Origin: Bacillota bacterium
Lineage (GTDB): Bacteria > Bacillota > Clostridia > Oscillospirales > Oscillospiraceae
Length of the DNA: 41,478 bases
Assembly (NCBI GenBank): GCA_021768085.1
Contig: JAETOJ010000025.1
Span: 1-41,478, forward strand
Direction: 5' to 3'
Shown here: piece after piece, positions 7,999-15,906 of the stretch
Position numbering within the stretch: position 1 is the first letter of the stretch
Layout: each line of letters opens with the position of its first letter
Notes under the pieces: model-generated
Database searches by the model: none
What the model was told of the DNA's origin: nothing
Seen by the model: only the letters and a program-made list of their open reading frames with translations
Made by a program: the position numbers and the translations under genes

Positions 7999-8069
7999 CC
8001 GCGCCTGAAAATCCATGAGTTCTGGCCCGTCGCGTGGGGCATACTATGTGGGAAAAGGAGCGTGATTGT

Positions 8070-8504
8070 ATGATTGAGCCAGACACCATAAAACTGCTGC
8101 GAGAATGTGACGCGGGGATCAAGATGGGGGTGGCCTCCATCGACGACGTGCTGGAATATGCCCGCTCGGACAAACTGCGGCGGCGGCTGGCCGACTGTAA
8201 ATCGGAGCACGAAAAGCTTCAGCGGGAGACAGAGCATCTGCTGGACGAGTACCATGACGCCGGGAAAAACCCCAATCCCGTGGCAAAGGGGATGTCGTGG
8301 ATCAAAACCAATGCCAAGCTGGCCATGGACGATTCCGACGCCACCATCGCGGAGCTGATGACGGACGGTTGCAACATGGGCGTGAAATCCCTGAACCAAT
8401 ATCTGAACCAATACCAGGCCGCCGACGAGGTGTCCAAGGACATCGCAAAGCGGCTGATCCACCTGGAGGAAGATCTGACGGAGGATATCCGCGCGTTCCT
8501 GTAA
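8070..8504 (+). CDS. Small four-helix (DUF2383/ferritin-like) protein
   Basis: The start at ATG 8070 follows AAAAGGAGCG at good spacing; longer in-frame starts lack a ribosome site. The 144-residue product is almost wholly alpha-helical and charged, with no signal peptide or membrane span. It begins IEPDTIKLLRECDAGIKMG and resembles small ferritin-like bundles found in Clostridia (DUF2383/PA2169-like), often linked to spores or stress. No canonical di-iron ExxH pair is visible. It stands alone between two terminators. Function unknown. Confidence 0.7.
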   Translation: MIEPDTIKLLRECDAGIKMGVASIDDVLEYARSDKLRRRLADCKSEHEKLQRETEHLLDEYHDAGKNPNPVAKGMSWIKTNAKLAMDDSDATIAELMTDGCNMGVKSLNQYLNQYQAADEVSKDIAKRLIHLEEDLTEDIRAFL

Positions 8505-8530
8505 GCGCCGCCGGTCCCATAGATAGAACA

Positions 8531-8577
8531 AGCCCCCTCCCGCCAATTCGGGTTGAACTGGCAGAAGGGGGCTTTGC
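8531..8577. terminator. Bidirectional terminator
   Basis: AGCCCCCT (8531) pairs with AGGGGGCT (8566-8573), and an inner stem GCCA/TGGC extends it. CTTTG follows on plus and CTTG on minus. It separates the helical protein from the convergent HxlR gene. Confidence 0.65.
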
Positions 8578-8610
8578 TGCGCAGACGGCCCGCCCAGCCG
8601 CTCTGGATCG

Positions 8611-8937
8611 TCAACCTCCCGCGGCCTCTTTGTACCGCGTCCCCCAGTTCTCCATGGCGTCCAGCACGGGCTTCAGGCTGTGCCCCAGCTCCGTCAGGGT
8701 ATACTCCACCCTGGGGGGCACCTCCGGGTACACTGCCCGGCTCAGCAACCCGCTGTCCTCCATCTGCCGGAGCTGGGCGGTGAGCACCTTCTGGCTCACG
8801 CCGCCGATGGACTTTTTCAGCTCTCCGAACCGCTTTGTCCCCGTCAGTAGATCCCGGAGTATGAGTACCTTCCATTTGTCGCTGATGAGGGTCAGCGTAG
8901 TTTCCACCGGGCAAGCGGGCAAAGTCTTTGTATCCAT
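8611..8937 (-). CDS. HxlR-family winged-helix regulator
   Basis: ATG 8937 is preferred because AAAAGGAGG lies 8 bases upstream. The 108-residue product has the HxlR signature CPVETTLTLISDKWKVLILRDLL, then FGELKKSIGGVSQKVLTAQLRQMEDSGLL (helix-turn-helix) and a wing with PRVEYTLTELG. Cys9 in the ACPVE motif is the position at which several HxlR members sense thiol-reactive compounds. A perfect inverted repeat overlaps its own -35 box, suggesting autorepression. The regulated target is unclear. The aldolase and phosphorylase genes upstream run in the same direction. Confidence 0.87.
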   Translation of the reverse strand: MDTKTLPACPVETTLTLISDKWKVLILRDLLTGTKRFGELKKSIGGVSQKVLTAQLRQMEDSGLLSRAVYPEVPPRVEYTLTELGHSLKPVLDAMENWGTRYKEAAGG

Positions 8938-8959
8938 GGCGGCAGCCTCCTTTTGCTCC

Positions 8960-9004
8960 ATTGTACCCCATCCTTCCACCCAGGGCAAGGTAATCGCCTT
9001 GCCC
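8960..9004 (-). promoter_or_regulatory. HxlR promoter with overlapping inverted-repeat operator
   Basis: Minus-strand TTGCCC (8988-8983) and TACAAT (8965-8960) are 17 bases apart. GGGCAAGG (8983-8990) and CCTTGCCC (8997-9004) form a perfect 8-bp inverted repeat with a 6-base centre that covers the -35 box. Confidence 0.55.
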
Positions 9005-9036
9005 CTGGCGATTTGTCGCTGAGAAGGGGGGAGGAC

Positions 9037-9849
9037 TCAGTCCAGCCAGCCCTCCCGGGCCCGAACGCCGAACTTATCCGCCAGCAGGCGCAGCTGCTCA
9101 TCGGTGATGGTGTTTAGCCGGGGCAGGTGGGCGATCTTCAGGTAGATCTCCGCCGCCTTCTCCGCCGTCTCGATGAGGCCGAAGGCCTCGTCCAGATCCC
9201 GGCCCACGCCGTAGATGCCGTGCTGGGCCCACACCACCAGCCGGGCGGTTTTCATCTGCTCCGCCGTAGCCTGGCCGATCTCGTTGGTGCCGCACAGCAT
9301 CCAGGGCAGCACGTTCACCCCCTCCGGAAACACGGCCACGCACTCGCTGCACATCTGCCACAGGGTGCGGGTGAAGGCGCGGCTGTCCAGGTCGTGGACG
9401 TAGGTCATGGCCAGCAGATGGTTGGGGTGGCAGTGCATCACCACCCGGTTGGCGGGATCCACGCTGAGCCGGGCTGCGTGGCTCATCATGTGGGCGGGGA
9501 ACTCGCTGGTGACGCTGCCGCCATTGGAAAATCCCCAGAGGAGTTGGGCGGTTCTGCCCCCGTCCAGCAGCTTCACCAGCCCCAGGCTGTCCGCCGGGTC
9601 GTACTGTACGTTTCTGAAATACTTGCCCGTGCCGGTGACCAGGACATAGGCCCCGTCCAGCGCTGGGGCCTCAAAGCCGGTGGGAATGTCCCGGATGGGC
9701 GCGTGCAGATCCACATAGTCCGCCACCTGATCCTCGTTCAGCAGGACGCTGACGTTACCGCCGTTGCGCTCGTCCCAGCCGTGGGCGTACATGGTGGAGA
9801 TGGTGCGGATCAGCTCCGTCAGGAAGGGGGCGCTGATGATATCTTTCAT
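9037..9849 (-). CDS. rhaD: Rhamnulose-1-phosphate aldolase-like class II aldolase
   Basis: This zinc-dependent class II aldolase of the RhaD type has 270 residues, close to E. coli RhaD. RhaD splits rhamnulose 1-phosphate to DHAP and lactaldehyde. Visible motifs are WDERNGGNVS near residue 25 (phosphate binding), TGTGKYFRN near 72, TSEFPAH near 115 with the likely catalytic Glu, the zinc ligands His139 and His141 in VMHCHPNH, and His210 in AQHGIYG. The start codon follows GGACGAGGAAC. It lies 34 bases downstream of a uridine-phosphorylase gene in the same direction. No rhamnose isomerase, kinase or transporter is nearby, so the natural substrate may be another 1-phospho-ketose. Confidence 0.85.
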   Translation of the reverse strand: MKDIISAPFLTELIRTISTMYAHGWDERNGGNVSVLLNEDQVADYVDLHAPIRDIPTGFEAPALDGAYVLVTGTGKYFRNVQYDPADSLGLVKLLDGGRTAQLLWGFSNGGSVTSEFPAHMMSHAARLSVDPANRVVMHCHPNHLLAMTYVHDLDSRAFTRTLWQMCSECVAVFPEGVNVLPWMLCGTNEIGQATAEQMKTARLVVWAQHGIYGVGRDLDEAFGLIETAEKAAEIYLKIAHLPRLNTITDEQLRLLADKFGVRAREGWLD

Positions 9850-9883
9850 GTTCCTCGTCCTTTCACGGCGCTGGCTGGTGTTG

Positions 9884-10657
9884 TCAGCTCTGCTTCTCCC
9901 GATCTCGGGCGATAAGCAGCTTGACTGCCTCGATCCCCACCCGGATGGCGGAATCGGTGTCCTCGTCCCGGGTCTGATCCAGACCGGCGGCGTTGCGCTC
10001 CTGGTTCCAGATCACGTGGAAGGCGGAGCCGCACCGCACCCCCCGGTGGGCGGCCACGGTGAACAGCGCGGCGCTCTCCATCTCGGAGGCCAGCACCCCC
10101 AGCCGCTTCCATGCCTCCCATTTGTTTTGCAGTTCGTAGGACACTGGCATCACCTGGGGGGAGTGCTGCCCGTAGAAGGAGTCCTTGCACTGTACCACCC
10201 CGGCGTGCCACCGGCGGCCCGATGCCTTGGCGGCGTCCACCAGGGCGGTGAGCACCTCGTAGTCTGGCACTGCGGGGAACTCGATGGGGGCGTACTCCCG
10301 GCTGGTGCCCTCCATGCGGACGGCCCCGGTGGCGACAACAATATCGCCGCTGGACACATCCAGCTTGATGCCGCCGCAGGTGCCCACCCGGATGAAGGTG
10401 TCCGCCCCAATGTTGGTCAGCTCCTCCATGGCGATGGCGGCGGACGGCCCCCCGATGCCGGTGGATGTGACGCTCACTTTCTCCCCCAGGAGGGTGCCAG
10501 TATAGGTGACATACTCCCGGTTGGTGGTGATGTGGGCGGGGTTGTCGAAGTATTGGGCGATCTTTTCGCACCGCCCCGGATCGCCGGGGAGGATGCAGTA
10601 CCGCCCCACGTCCCCAGCCTTGCAGTTGATGTGGAATTGACGCTCCGACGGGATCAT
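9884..10657 (-). CDS. udp: Uridine phosphorylase-family nucleoside phosphorylase
   Basis: The start ATG 10657 follows AAAAGAGGTG. The 257-residue product matches the PNP/UDP superfamily: [12 protein letters not shown] (phosphate loop, near residue 24), [24 protein letters not shown] near 90, [13 protein letters not shown], and the ribose-binding EMESAALF near 190. It cleaves a nucleoside with phosphate to base and ribose 1-phosphate. The loop after SFYGQ, where E. coli Udp has Gln166/Arg168 holding uracil, reads HSPQVMPV here, so the Arg is not obvious and base preference may differ. It is co-directional with and 34 bases from a RhaD-like aldolase, suggesting linked salvage of the sugar phosphate. 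Confidence 0.86.
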   Translation of the reverse strand: MIPSERQFHINCKAGDVGRYCILPGDPGRCEKIAQYFDNPAHITTNREYVTYTGTLLGEKVSVTSTGIGGPSAAIAMEELTNIGADTFIRVGTCGGIKLDVSSGDIVVATGAVRMEGTSREYAPIEFPAVPDYEVLTALVDAAKASGRRWHAGVVQCKDSFYGQHSPQVMPVSYELQNKWEAWKRLGVLASEMESAALFTVAAHRGVRCGSAFHVIWNQERNAAGLDQTRDEDTDSAIRVGIEAVKLLIARDREKQS

Positions 10658-10687
10658 GGCCGCACCTCTTTTCCTTGATTTAGCTCC

Positions 10688-10716
10688 ATTATACCGCCAA
10701 ACCGGGGAAAATGCAA
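10688..10716 (-). promoter_or_regulatory. Promoter of the udp-rhaD pair
   Basis: Minus-strand TATAAT (10693-10688) has TTGCAT (10716-10711) 17 bases upstream. The -10 box is perfect and the -35 box moderate. Confidence 0.55.
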
Positions 10717-10719
10717 GGC

Positions 10720-11283
10720 TCAGCCGTCCAGCAGGGGCTCCAGTCCCTGAGCAATGGGCTCCGCCCCCCGCACCAGGGGGCCGTGGTATTCGTAGAGGGC
10801 GTAGGAGGTCTCCATCCACACCCACCTGCCCTGTACCACCTTTTGGCCCTGGTAGAGGCCCACCGTCTCACCGGGACCCATGGCCCACAGCAGGCCCAGC
10901 ACACCGCAGGAGAACATGGCGCCCGTCAGACAGAACCCGCACAGCCACGTCACCGGGCCCTTCACGCGGCCCAGCCAGCGTCTGGCGTAAACCACCGTCA
11001 AAATCCCCGTAGACAGTCCCGACAGGCCCAGCAGGACGGCCAGTCCCTCCTGCGCCCAGGTGCGCCATGCCAGCCCGTACCGTCCCAGCACCGCCGAACC
11101 GCCGAACAGCACCGCCGCCAGCGCCAGCATGGTAAAGAACAGGGCGAGCAGCCCCCGCCGCCGCTGGGGCTCCAGCTTGTCCAATGTGACAACGCACACC
11201 CCGGCCAGCACCAGCAGCGGCCCCCACAGCAACAGGATCCGGATCAGCACCCCCATCGCCGGGGACAACAGCAATTCCTCCAT
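10720..11283 (-). CDS. Membrane protein of unknown function
   Basis: ATG 11283 follows GGAGAAG and gives 187 residues. Four hydrophobic segments are visible: [58 protein letters not shown] and [19 protein letters not shown] soluble C-terminal tail of about 50 residues ([19 protein letters not shown], later [10 protein letters not shown]) ends just inside the udp promoter region. No family was recognised. It follows a lipoprotein gene by 17 bases and is probably co-transcribed with it. Confidence 0.6.
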   Translation of the reverse strand: MEELLLSPAMGVLIRILLLWGPLLVLAGVCVVTLDKLEPQRRRGLLALFFTMLALAAVLFGGSAVLGRYGLAWRTWAQEGLAVLLGLSGLSTGILTVVYARRWLGRVKGPVTWLCGFCLTGAMFSCGVLGLLWAMGPGETVGLYQGQKVVQGRWVWMETSYALYEYHGPLVRGAEPIAQGLEPLLDG

Positions 11284-11300
11284 ACTCACATCTTCTCCGG

Positions 11301-11693
11301 TCACTGGGTGTCCGCAGTGAGCGTCAGTCCCTCCGCCCCATCCCGGGCGGTGACGTACCACTGCTGTCCTTCCGGAGGGGCCTTCTCCACGGTGAATCGG
11401 GCCAACTCCCGCTGTTCGGAGCCGTCGAAGGGTGCGTCGTATACCGTCAGCGTCACCGGGTACGTCCCCGCCTGTAAGCTGAAAGTTTCTCCCCGCTTTA
11501 AGGGGCTGCCGTCGGCGTTCTGGGCGCCCCCGGACTGATCCAGAAATTCCGCCGTTACCGCTGCGATCACCGCGTTGGAGTCGTTGACAAACACCAGATC
11601 GGTATCGGTGTCGCCGCCATGATCCTGGCGGCAGCCGAACAAGGTGAACAGCATCGCGAATCCGATTAAGGCAAGGGTTGAAAAGCGTTTCAT
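11301..11693 (-). CDS. Small lipoprotein
   Basis: The 130-residue product begins MKRFSTLALIGFAMLFTLFGC, a lipoprotein signal with lipobox LFGC and acylated Cys21, so it should sit on the outer face of the membrane. The mature part (about 110 residues) is predicted beta-rich: DTDLVFVNDSNAVIAAVTAEF, TYPVTLTVYD, QWYVTARDG. No known domain was recognised, though it has the look of an immunoglobulin-like sandwich. AGAGGAGAATATAC precedes the start. It is paired with the membrane protein downstream. Confidence 0.7.
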   Translation of the reverse strand: MKRFSTLALIGFAMLFTLFGCRQDHGGDTDTDLVFVNDSNAVIAAVTAEFLDQSGGAQNADGSPLKRGETFSLQAGTYPVTLTVYDAPFDGSEQRELARFTVEKAPPEGQQWYVTARDGAEGLTLTADTQ

Positions 11694-11772
11694 TGTATAT
11701 TCTCCTCTCTAAATTGGGCGATAGGGATCGTCCCCGTGGTGGGGCCAGTCATGCGGTCTTTTTATTCTGCTA

Positions 11773-12003
11773 TCAGCCCTCTCCCTCCTTCTTGTCATCC
11801 TCCGGGACAAACTCCAAAATGTCTCCCGGCTGGCAGTCCAGGGCCTTGCAGATGGCCTCCAGGGTGGAAAAGCGCACCGCCTTGGCCTTGTTGTTCTTCA
11901 AAATGGACAGGTTAGCCATGGTGACGTCCACCCGCTGGGACAGCTCCCCCAGGGACATCTTTCGCTTGGCCATCATCACGTCCAGGTTGACGATAATTGC
12001 CAT
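11773..12003 (-). CDS. Xre-family HTH regulator (YozG type)
   Basis: This 76-residue, single-domain helix-turn-helix protein reads IVNLDVMMAKRKMSLGELSQRV, then MANLSILKNNKAKAVRFSTLEAICKALDCQPGDILEF. That is the compact DNA-binding domain always found beside DUF2975 membrane proteins in Firmicutes (YozG/YoaS-like pairs). It begins 12 bases after the DUF2975 stop codon. The acidic tail EDDKKEGEG follows the fold. It likely regulates its own pair. Confidence 0.85.
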   Translation of the reverse strand: MAIIVNLDVMMAKRKMSLGELSQRVDVTMANLSILKNNKAKAVRFSTLEAICKALDCQPGDILEFVPEDDKKEGEG

Positions 12004-12015
12004 ACGCCCCGCCCC

Positions 12016-12606
12016 CTAAATCGTCAGGTCGTTTTCCGCCTTCAGCTCAGCGGCCTGCCGGAACAGGGCGGACATCACCAAAAACAGCAGCCCACCCATG
12101 AGGAAGATGGGGACGAACAGGGCATTGTAGGTCAGCAGTGGTGCGATGCTCCGATAGTACGCGAACCCCCAAATAAGCCGCACCAGCGCCGCCCCGGAGA
12201 TCCCAAAGCAGCAGATGGCGGCCCGCTTCATGCTTTTGGCGTTGCCCATAGCAAAGGGGCTCCCCTTTAGAATGGTGTCCAGCACCCGCTTGCCCTGCCA
12301 GAGGATGACGGCGGTGCATACGCCGCAGGACAGCAAAAACAGGGACAGCACCGGCCAATACAGGTCGTCCGCCGTCAAGGCCAGCATCCAGATAACAGGA
12401 TTCCAACTGTGAATGGTGAAGCCCAGCCAAAACCCCACGCTCTCCCCGGTCATGAGCCGCTCCATGGTCTGTCCGTCCCACCGGTTCTCCGTCAGCATGG
12501 CCGCAAGGGTGGGTACAAAGAACAGCATGATGATGTTGCACACAAAAACCACAAGGATCATGACCCGCAACACCCGGGCCAGCTTCTGCACGGAAGTTCG
12601 TTCCAT
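12016..12606 (-). CDS. DUF2975 membrane protein
   Basis: ATG 12606 is favoured because AAGAGGTGG lies 5 bases upstream; an in-frame GTG at 12615 overlaps that site. The 196-residue product has four hydrophobic segments (VMILVVFVCNIIMLFFVPTL, WPVLSLFLLSCGVCTAVIL, AICCFGISGAALVRLIWGFA, ALFVPIFLMGGLLFLVMSAL), with the typical DUF2975 loop TILKGSPFAMGNAKSMKR before the third. This family is always followed by a small Xre regulator, as here. Its role is unknown, possibly as a membrane-bound antagonist or sensor for the regulator. Confidence 0.82.
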   Translation of the reverse strand: MERTSVQKLARVLRVMILVVFVCNIIMLFFVPTLAAMLTENRWDGQTMERLMTGESVGFWLGFTIHSWNPVIWMLALTADDLYWPVLSLFLLSCGVCTAVILWQGKRVLDTILKGSPFAMGNAKSMKRAAICCFGISGAALVRLIWGFAYYRSIAPLLTYNALFVPIFLMGGLLFLVMSALFRQAAELKAENDLTI

Positions 12607-12627
12607 GACAACCACCTCTTGCCCCAG

Positions 12628-12656
12628 AGCATACCACGGCTTATATCGTTTGTCAA
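12628..12656 (-). promoter_or_regulatory. Strong sigma-A promoter of the DUF2975/Xre pair
   Basis: Minus-strand TTGACA (12656-12651) and TATGCT (12633-12628) are 17 bases apart. Just upstream, TTTATTG (12663-12669) and CAATAAA (12675-12681) form an inverted repeat that could be an operator. Confidence 0.75.
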
Positions 12657-12703
12657 GTATTTTTTATTGTTTTTCAATAAATGGTGGTGGCATAGTCTGG
12701 GCG

Positions 12704-12739
12704 AAAAGCGCCCCCTGCGGATGGTTCCACAGGGGGCGC
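12704..12739 (-). terminator. Terminator after CPBP protease gene
   Basis: On the minus strand a stem GCGCCCCCTG/CAGGGGGCGC (12739-12730 with 12717-12708) is followed by TTTT. Confidence 0.75.
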
Positions 12740-12744
12740 CGACC

Positions 12745-13638
12745 TTATTCATCCCAGGGGTCATAGTCATAGGTTCCCGGCTGGGTGGGCAGATCCCAGT
12801 CTGGGGCAGGCAAGGCCGCCTGCCTGGGCCTGCGCCGGAACAGGGCTGCCACGCCCCTCCGGTTTAGGACGGGGGCTGCAATGGCGACAAGGATCAGCAC
12901 CACCACCGCCGCCCCTTCCCCCTCCTCGGGCACGAAGGACAGGATCTGGCTGATAGCGTTAAAAGCGATATGGCCCAGGATGGAGGGCAGGATGGACTGG
13001 GCCCGCAGATCCAGGAGGGCGAAGAAGGCCCCCAGCACAAAGGCGTAGGCAAACCAGACCGGGTGCCTGTGGCACACCCCGAAGGCGGCGGAGGACAGCA
13101 CCGCCGCCAGCCACCCGGGCATCACCCGGCTCAGGCGGTTCAGCATCAGCCCCCGGAAGATGAGCTCCTCCACCACCGGGGCCACCACCGCCACCGCCAG
13201 CACCCCGGTGAGGGTGCCGCTGTCAATGCCGGCGGAGGCCTCGTTGTAGCTCTCCAGCCACGCTTCCGGCAGCAGGGCCAGCGCCCCGCCCACAATCAGG
13301 TAAAGCGCCGGGGCCAGGGCCGCCCCCGTCAGCAGGATGGGGCCGTCCACCCCCCGGAGCCACAGCGCCTCCGCCATGGGCTTGCGGCGGACGCGGTAAA
13401 CGGCGATGACAATCGCGATGGTCAGCAGGCCGGAGATCATGGTATAGGTCACGGCATTGGCCATGAGCTGGTCATACAGCCCCTCCACATCGCCCCCCAG
13501 GGCGGCCAGTACGCCGATATAAATCGACTCCGGCAGCATGATGGCCACCTGCATCCCGACGAACAATGCCAGGTAGCACACACACTTGCCCAGGGCAGCC
13601 AGCACCGGCATGGCCCGGGCAACTCGCTGGTCTCTCAC
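12745..13638 (-). CDS. CPBP-family intramembrane metalloprotease
   Basis: The GTG start at 13638 overlaps the sirtuin stop by 4 bases (GTGA), so the pair is translationally coupled. The 297-residue protein has about eight hydrophobic segments and the three CAAX-protease/bacteriocin-processing motifs: EELIFRG near residue 160, FGVCHRHP near 190, and HIAFN near 220. These supply the glutamates and histidines of the membrane-embedded active site. Relatives process prenylated proteins, bacteriocins or anti-sigma factors; the substrate here is unknown. A cytoplasmic Pro-rich tail (ALPAPDWDLPTQPGTYDYDP) ends the protein. Confidence 0.85.
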   Translation of the reverse strand: MRDQRVARAMPVLAALGKCVCYLALFVGMQVAIMLPESIYIGVLAALGGDVEGLYDQLMANAVTYTMISGLLTIAIVIAVYRVRRKPMAEALWLRGVDGPILLTGAALAPALYLIVGGALALLPEAWLESYNEASAGIDSGTLTGVLAVAVVAPVVEELIFRGLMLNRLSRVMPGWLAAVLSSAAFGVCHRHPVWFAYAFVLGAFFALLDLRAQSILPSILGHIAFNAISQILSFVPEEGEGAAVVVLILVAIAAPVLNRRGVAALFRRRPRQAALPAPDWDLPTQPGTYDYDPWDE

Positions 13639-14357
13639 AGCCCGATCCCCCCCAGCACCCTTCCGATGGAGTCGTGGATCACCAGATCCGCCTGCCCGTC
13701 ATAGGGGGTGGGATCCCGGTTGATGAGGGCCAGCTTGTTCCCCCGGTAGTAGTTGATGAGGCCCGCCGCCGGGTACACCACCAGGGAGGTGCCCCCCACG
13801 ATGAGCACGTCCGCCCGGCTGATGGCCAGCACTGCGCCCTCGATGGTATCCTGATCCAGCCCCTCCTCGTAGAGCACCACGTCGGGCTTCACCAGCCCGC
13901 CGCACACGGGGCACCGAGGCACGCCCTGGCCATCGGCGATAAAGTCCACGCCGTAGAAGGCGCGGCACTTGGTGCAGTAGTTCCGGTGGACGGAGCCGTG
14001 GAGCTCATACACCGTCTGGCTGCCCGCCGCCTGGTGGAGGCCGTCGATGTTCTGGGTCACCACCGCCTTCAGCTTGCCCGCCTGCTCCAGCTCCGCCAGC
14101 TTCTTATGGGCGGCGTTGGGCTTGGCGTCCAAGCACAGCATCTTGTCCCGGTAGAAACGGTAGAAGTCCTCCGTCCGGGTCTCGAAGTAGGTGTGGCTGA
14201 GGATGGTCTCTGGCGGCTGGTCGTACTTCTGATTGTAGAGGCCATCCACGCTGCGAAAGTCCGGGATGCCGCTTTCGGTGGACACGCCCGCCCCGCCGAA
14301 AAAGACGATGTTGTCGCTGTCCGCAATCCATTGCTGTAGCTGTTCTTGAGGAGTCAT
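13635..14357 (-). CDS. cobB: NAD-dependent protein deacylase (sirtuin)
   Basis: This Sir2 enzyme removes acyl groups from lysines using NAD. The 240-residue product shows FFGGAGVSTESGIPDFRS (NAD binding, residues 19-36), TQNIDGLH near 97, the catalytic His in HGSVH, the zinc pairs CTKC and CPVC, and GTSLVVYPAAGL near 185. A strong ribosome site, AAGGAGGGAGG, precedes ATG. It overlaps the CPBP protease gene by 4 bases. A TATAAT -10 box lies at 14386-14381 but no good -35 box is visible. Confidence 0.93.
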   Translation of the reverse strand: MTPQEQLQQWIADSDNIVFFGGAGVSTESGIPDFRSVDGLYNQKYDQPPETILSHTYFETRTEDFYRFYRDKMLCLDAKPNAAHKKLAELEQAGKLKAVVTQNIDGLHQAAGSQTVYELHGSVHRNYCTKCRAFYGVDFIADGQGVPRCPVCGGLVKPDVVLYEEGLDQDTIEGAVLAISRADVLIVGGTSLVVYPAAGLINYYRGNKLALINRDPTPYDGQADLVIHDSIGRVLGGIGL

Positions 14358-14423
14358 GGGCCCTCCCTCCTTTTGAGGGGATTATATCATAGTCGGGGGA
14401 AAAAGAAAAGCCCCGGGGCAGGC

Positions 14424-14460
14424 AAAAAGTCCCCCGCCCGGGGTGGGCGGGGGACTTTGT
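14424..14460. terminator. Bidirectional terminator after oad operon
   Basis: AAAGTCCCCCGCCC (14426-14439) pairs perfectly with 14445-14458, with A- and T-runs on both sides. It ends the oxaloacetate decarboxylase operon (minus strand). Confidence 0.85.
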
Positions 14461-14469
14461 TCGCACAGC

Positions 14470-15894
14470 TCAGCCGCCGAACCGGGCCAGCAGGAAGCCG
14501 GCCGCAATGGCGGAGCCGATGACGCCGGCCACGTTGGGGCCCATGGCGTGCATCAGCAGGAAGTTGTTGGGGTTGGACTCCCGACCCACGTCCTGGGACA
14601 CCCGGGCCGCCATGGGGACGGCGGACACGCCGGCGGAGCCGATCAGCGGATTGATCTTGCCGCCGGACAGCTTATACATGATCTTGCCCATCAGCAGACC
14701 GCCAATGGTGGAGAACATGAAGGCGATGACGCCCAGGCCCACGATCATCAGGGTCTGGAGGGACAGGAACCGGGCGGCCACGGTGGTGGCGCCCACGCTG
14801 ATGCCCAGAAACAGGGTGACAATGTTCATCAGGGCGTTCTGGGCGGTGTCGGACAGGCGCTCGGTGACACCCGTCTCACGCAGCAGGTTGCCGAACATCA
14901 GGCAGCCGATGAGGGGGGCGGTGGACGGAATGAGCAGGATGACAAACACGGACACCACGATGGGGAAGATGATCTTCTCCACCTTGGACACGTTCCGGGC
15001 CTGCTCCATCTTTACCTTCCGCTCCTTCTCCGTGGTCAGCGCCCGCATGAGGGGCTTCTGGATCATGGGGATCAGGGCCATATAGGAGTAGGCGGCGATG
15101 GCGATGGGGCCCAGGAAGGCCGGGGCCAATTTCGTGGTCAGGTAGATGGCCGTGGGCCCGTCCGCGCCGCCGATGATGCCGATGGAGGCGGCCACGTTGC
15201 CGGCAAAGCCCAGCAGGCACGCGCCGAAGAAGGCGAAGAACACGCCTAACTGCGCCGCCGCGCCCATCAGCATGGAGGACGGCCGGGCGATCATGGGGCC
15301 AAAGTCAGTCATGGCGCCCACGCCCATGAAGATCAGGCAGGGATACACACCCGCCTTTACGCCGATATACAGGATATCCAGCAGGCCGCCCAGATGAATG
15401 ATGTCGGTGAAGGACAGGCTTCCTTTCAGCTTGCCCGCCAGCTCGTTGGCGGCGTTCTGGTCGCACGTGGCGTACAGGGCCAGGAAGTCATTGGTGACGT
15501 CTGCCCCGGCCTGCTGCTCGAAGTAGTCCTCGATCTGCTCCGTGGTGTGGCCGCTGGCCCGGGCTACGATATAATAGTTCATCTCCATCTCGTCATAGGC
15601 CCGCTCCTCCGCCGTATTGTAGAGGGCGTAGTCGTTGACGGGGTCATAGGCGCACTCATACACATAGGCATCCCACATCCCCATGTGGTACAGCCCCGCG
15701 CCGGGGATGTTGGTCAGCAGCACGCCGAAGGCGATACCAACCAGCAGCAGCGGCTCGAACTTCTTGCCGATGCCCAGGTAGAGCAGCACGCAGGCGATGG
15801 CGATCATGATCAGGTTTTTCCAGCCGCCCGCCGCGAAGAACCCGGCAAAGCCGGACTCGGTGGCCAGCTTGGACAGGGTTTCCAAGATATTCAT
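14470..15894 (-). CDS. oadB: Na+-translocating decarboxylase beta subunit
   Basis: This integral membrane subunit decarboxylates carboxybiotin and exports Na+. The 474-residue product is strongly hydrophobic, with the family signatures LIFMGVGAMTDFGP, GIIGGADGPTAIY (Na+/carboxybiotin site), NPLIGSAGVSAVP and HAMGPNVAGVIGSAI. Relatives are usually 375-435 residues long. The excess lies in a hydrophilic stretch of roughly 90 residues (about 72-165, rich in Asp, Glu and Tyr) between the early and middle membrane segments. GGAGGGG precedes ATG. It is the last gene of the alpha-gamma-carrier-beta operon, 12 bases after the biotin carrier gene. Confidence 0.93.
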   Translation of the reverse strand: MNILETLSKLATESGFAGFFAAGGWKNLIMIAIACVLLYLGIGKKFEPLLLVGIAFGVLLTNIPGAGLYHMGMWDAYVYECAYDPVNDYALYNTAEERAYDEMEMNYYIVARASGHTTEQIEDYFEQQAGADVTNDFLALYATCDQNAANELAGKLKGSLSFTDIIHLGGLLDILYIGVKAGVYPCLIFMGVGAMTDFGPMIARPSSMLMGAAAQLGVFFAFFGACLLGFAGNVAASIGIIGGADGPTAIYLTTKLAPAFLGPIAIAAYSYMALIPMIQKPLMRALTTEKERKVKMEQARNVSKVEKIIFPIVVSVFVILLIPSTAPLIGCLMFGNLLRETGVTERLSDTAQNALMNIVTLFLGISVGATTVAARFLSLQTLMIVGLGVIAFMFSTIGGLLMGKIMYKLSGGKINPLIGSAGVSAVPMAARVSQDVGRESNPNNFLLMHAMGPNVAGVIGSAIAAGFLLARFGG

Positions 15895-15906
15895 AGAAGC
15901 CCCTCC

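Noticed and set aside
6325-8016. 563-codon open frame antisense to the FG-GAP gene
   Set aside because: It is the shadow of a GC-rich, repeat-encoding gene. It has a repetitive His/Val/Gly composition, no ribosome site and no domain.
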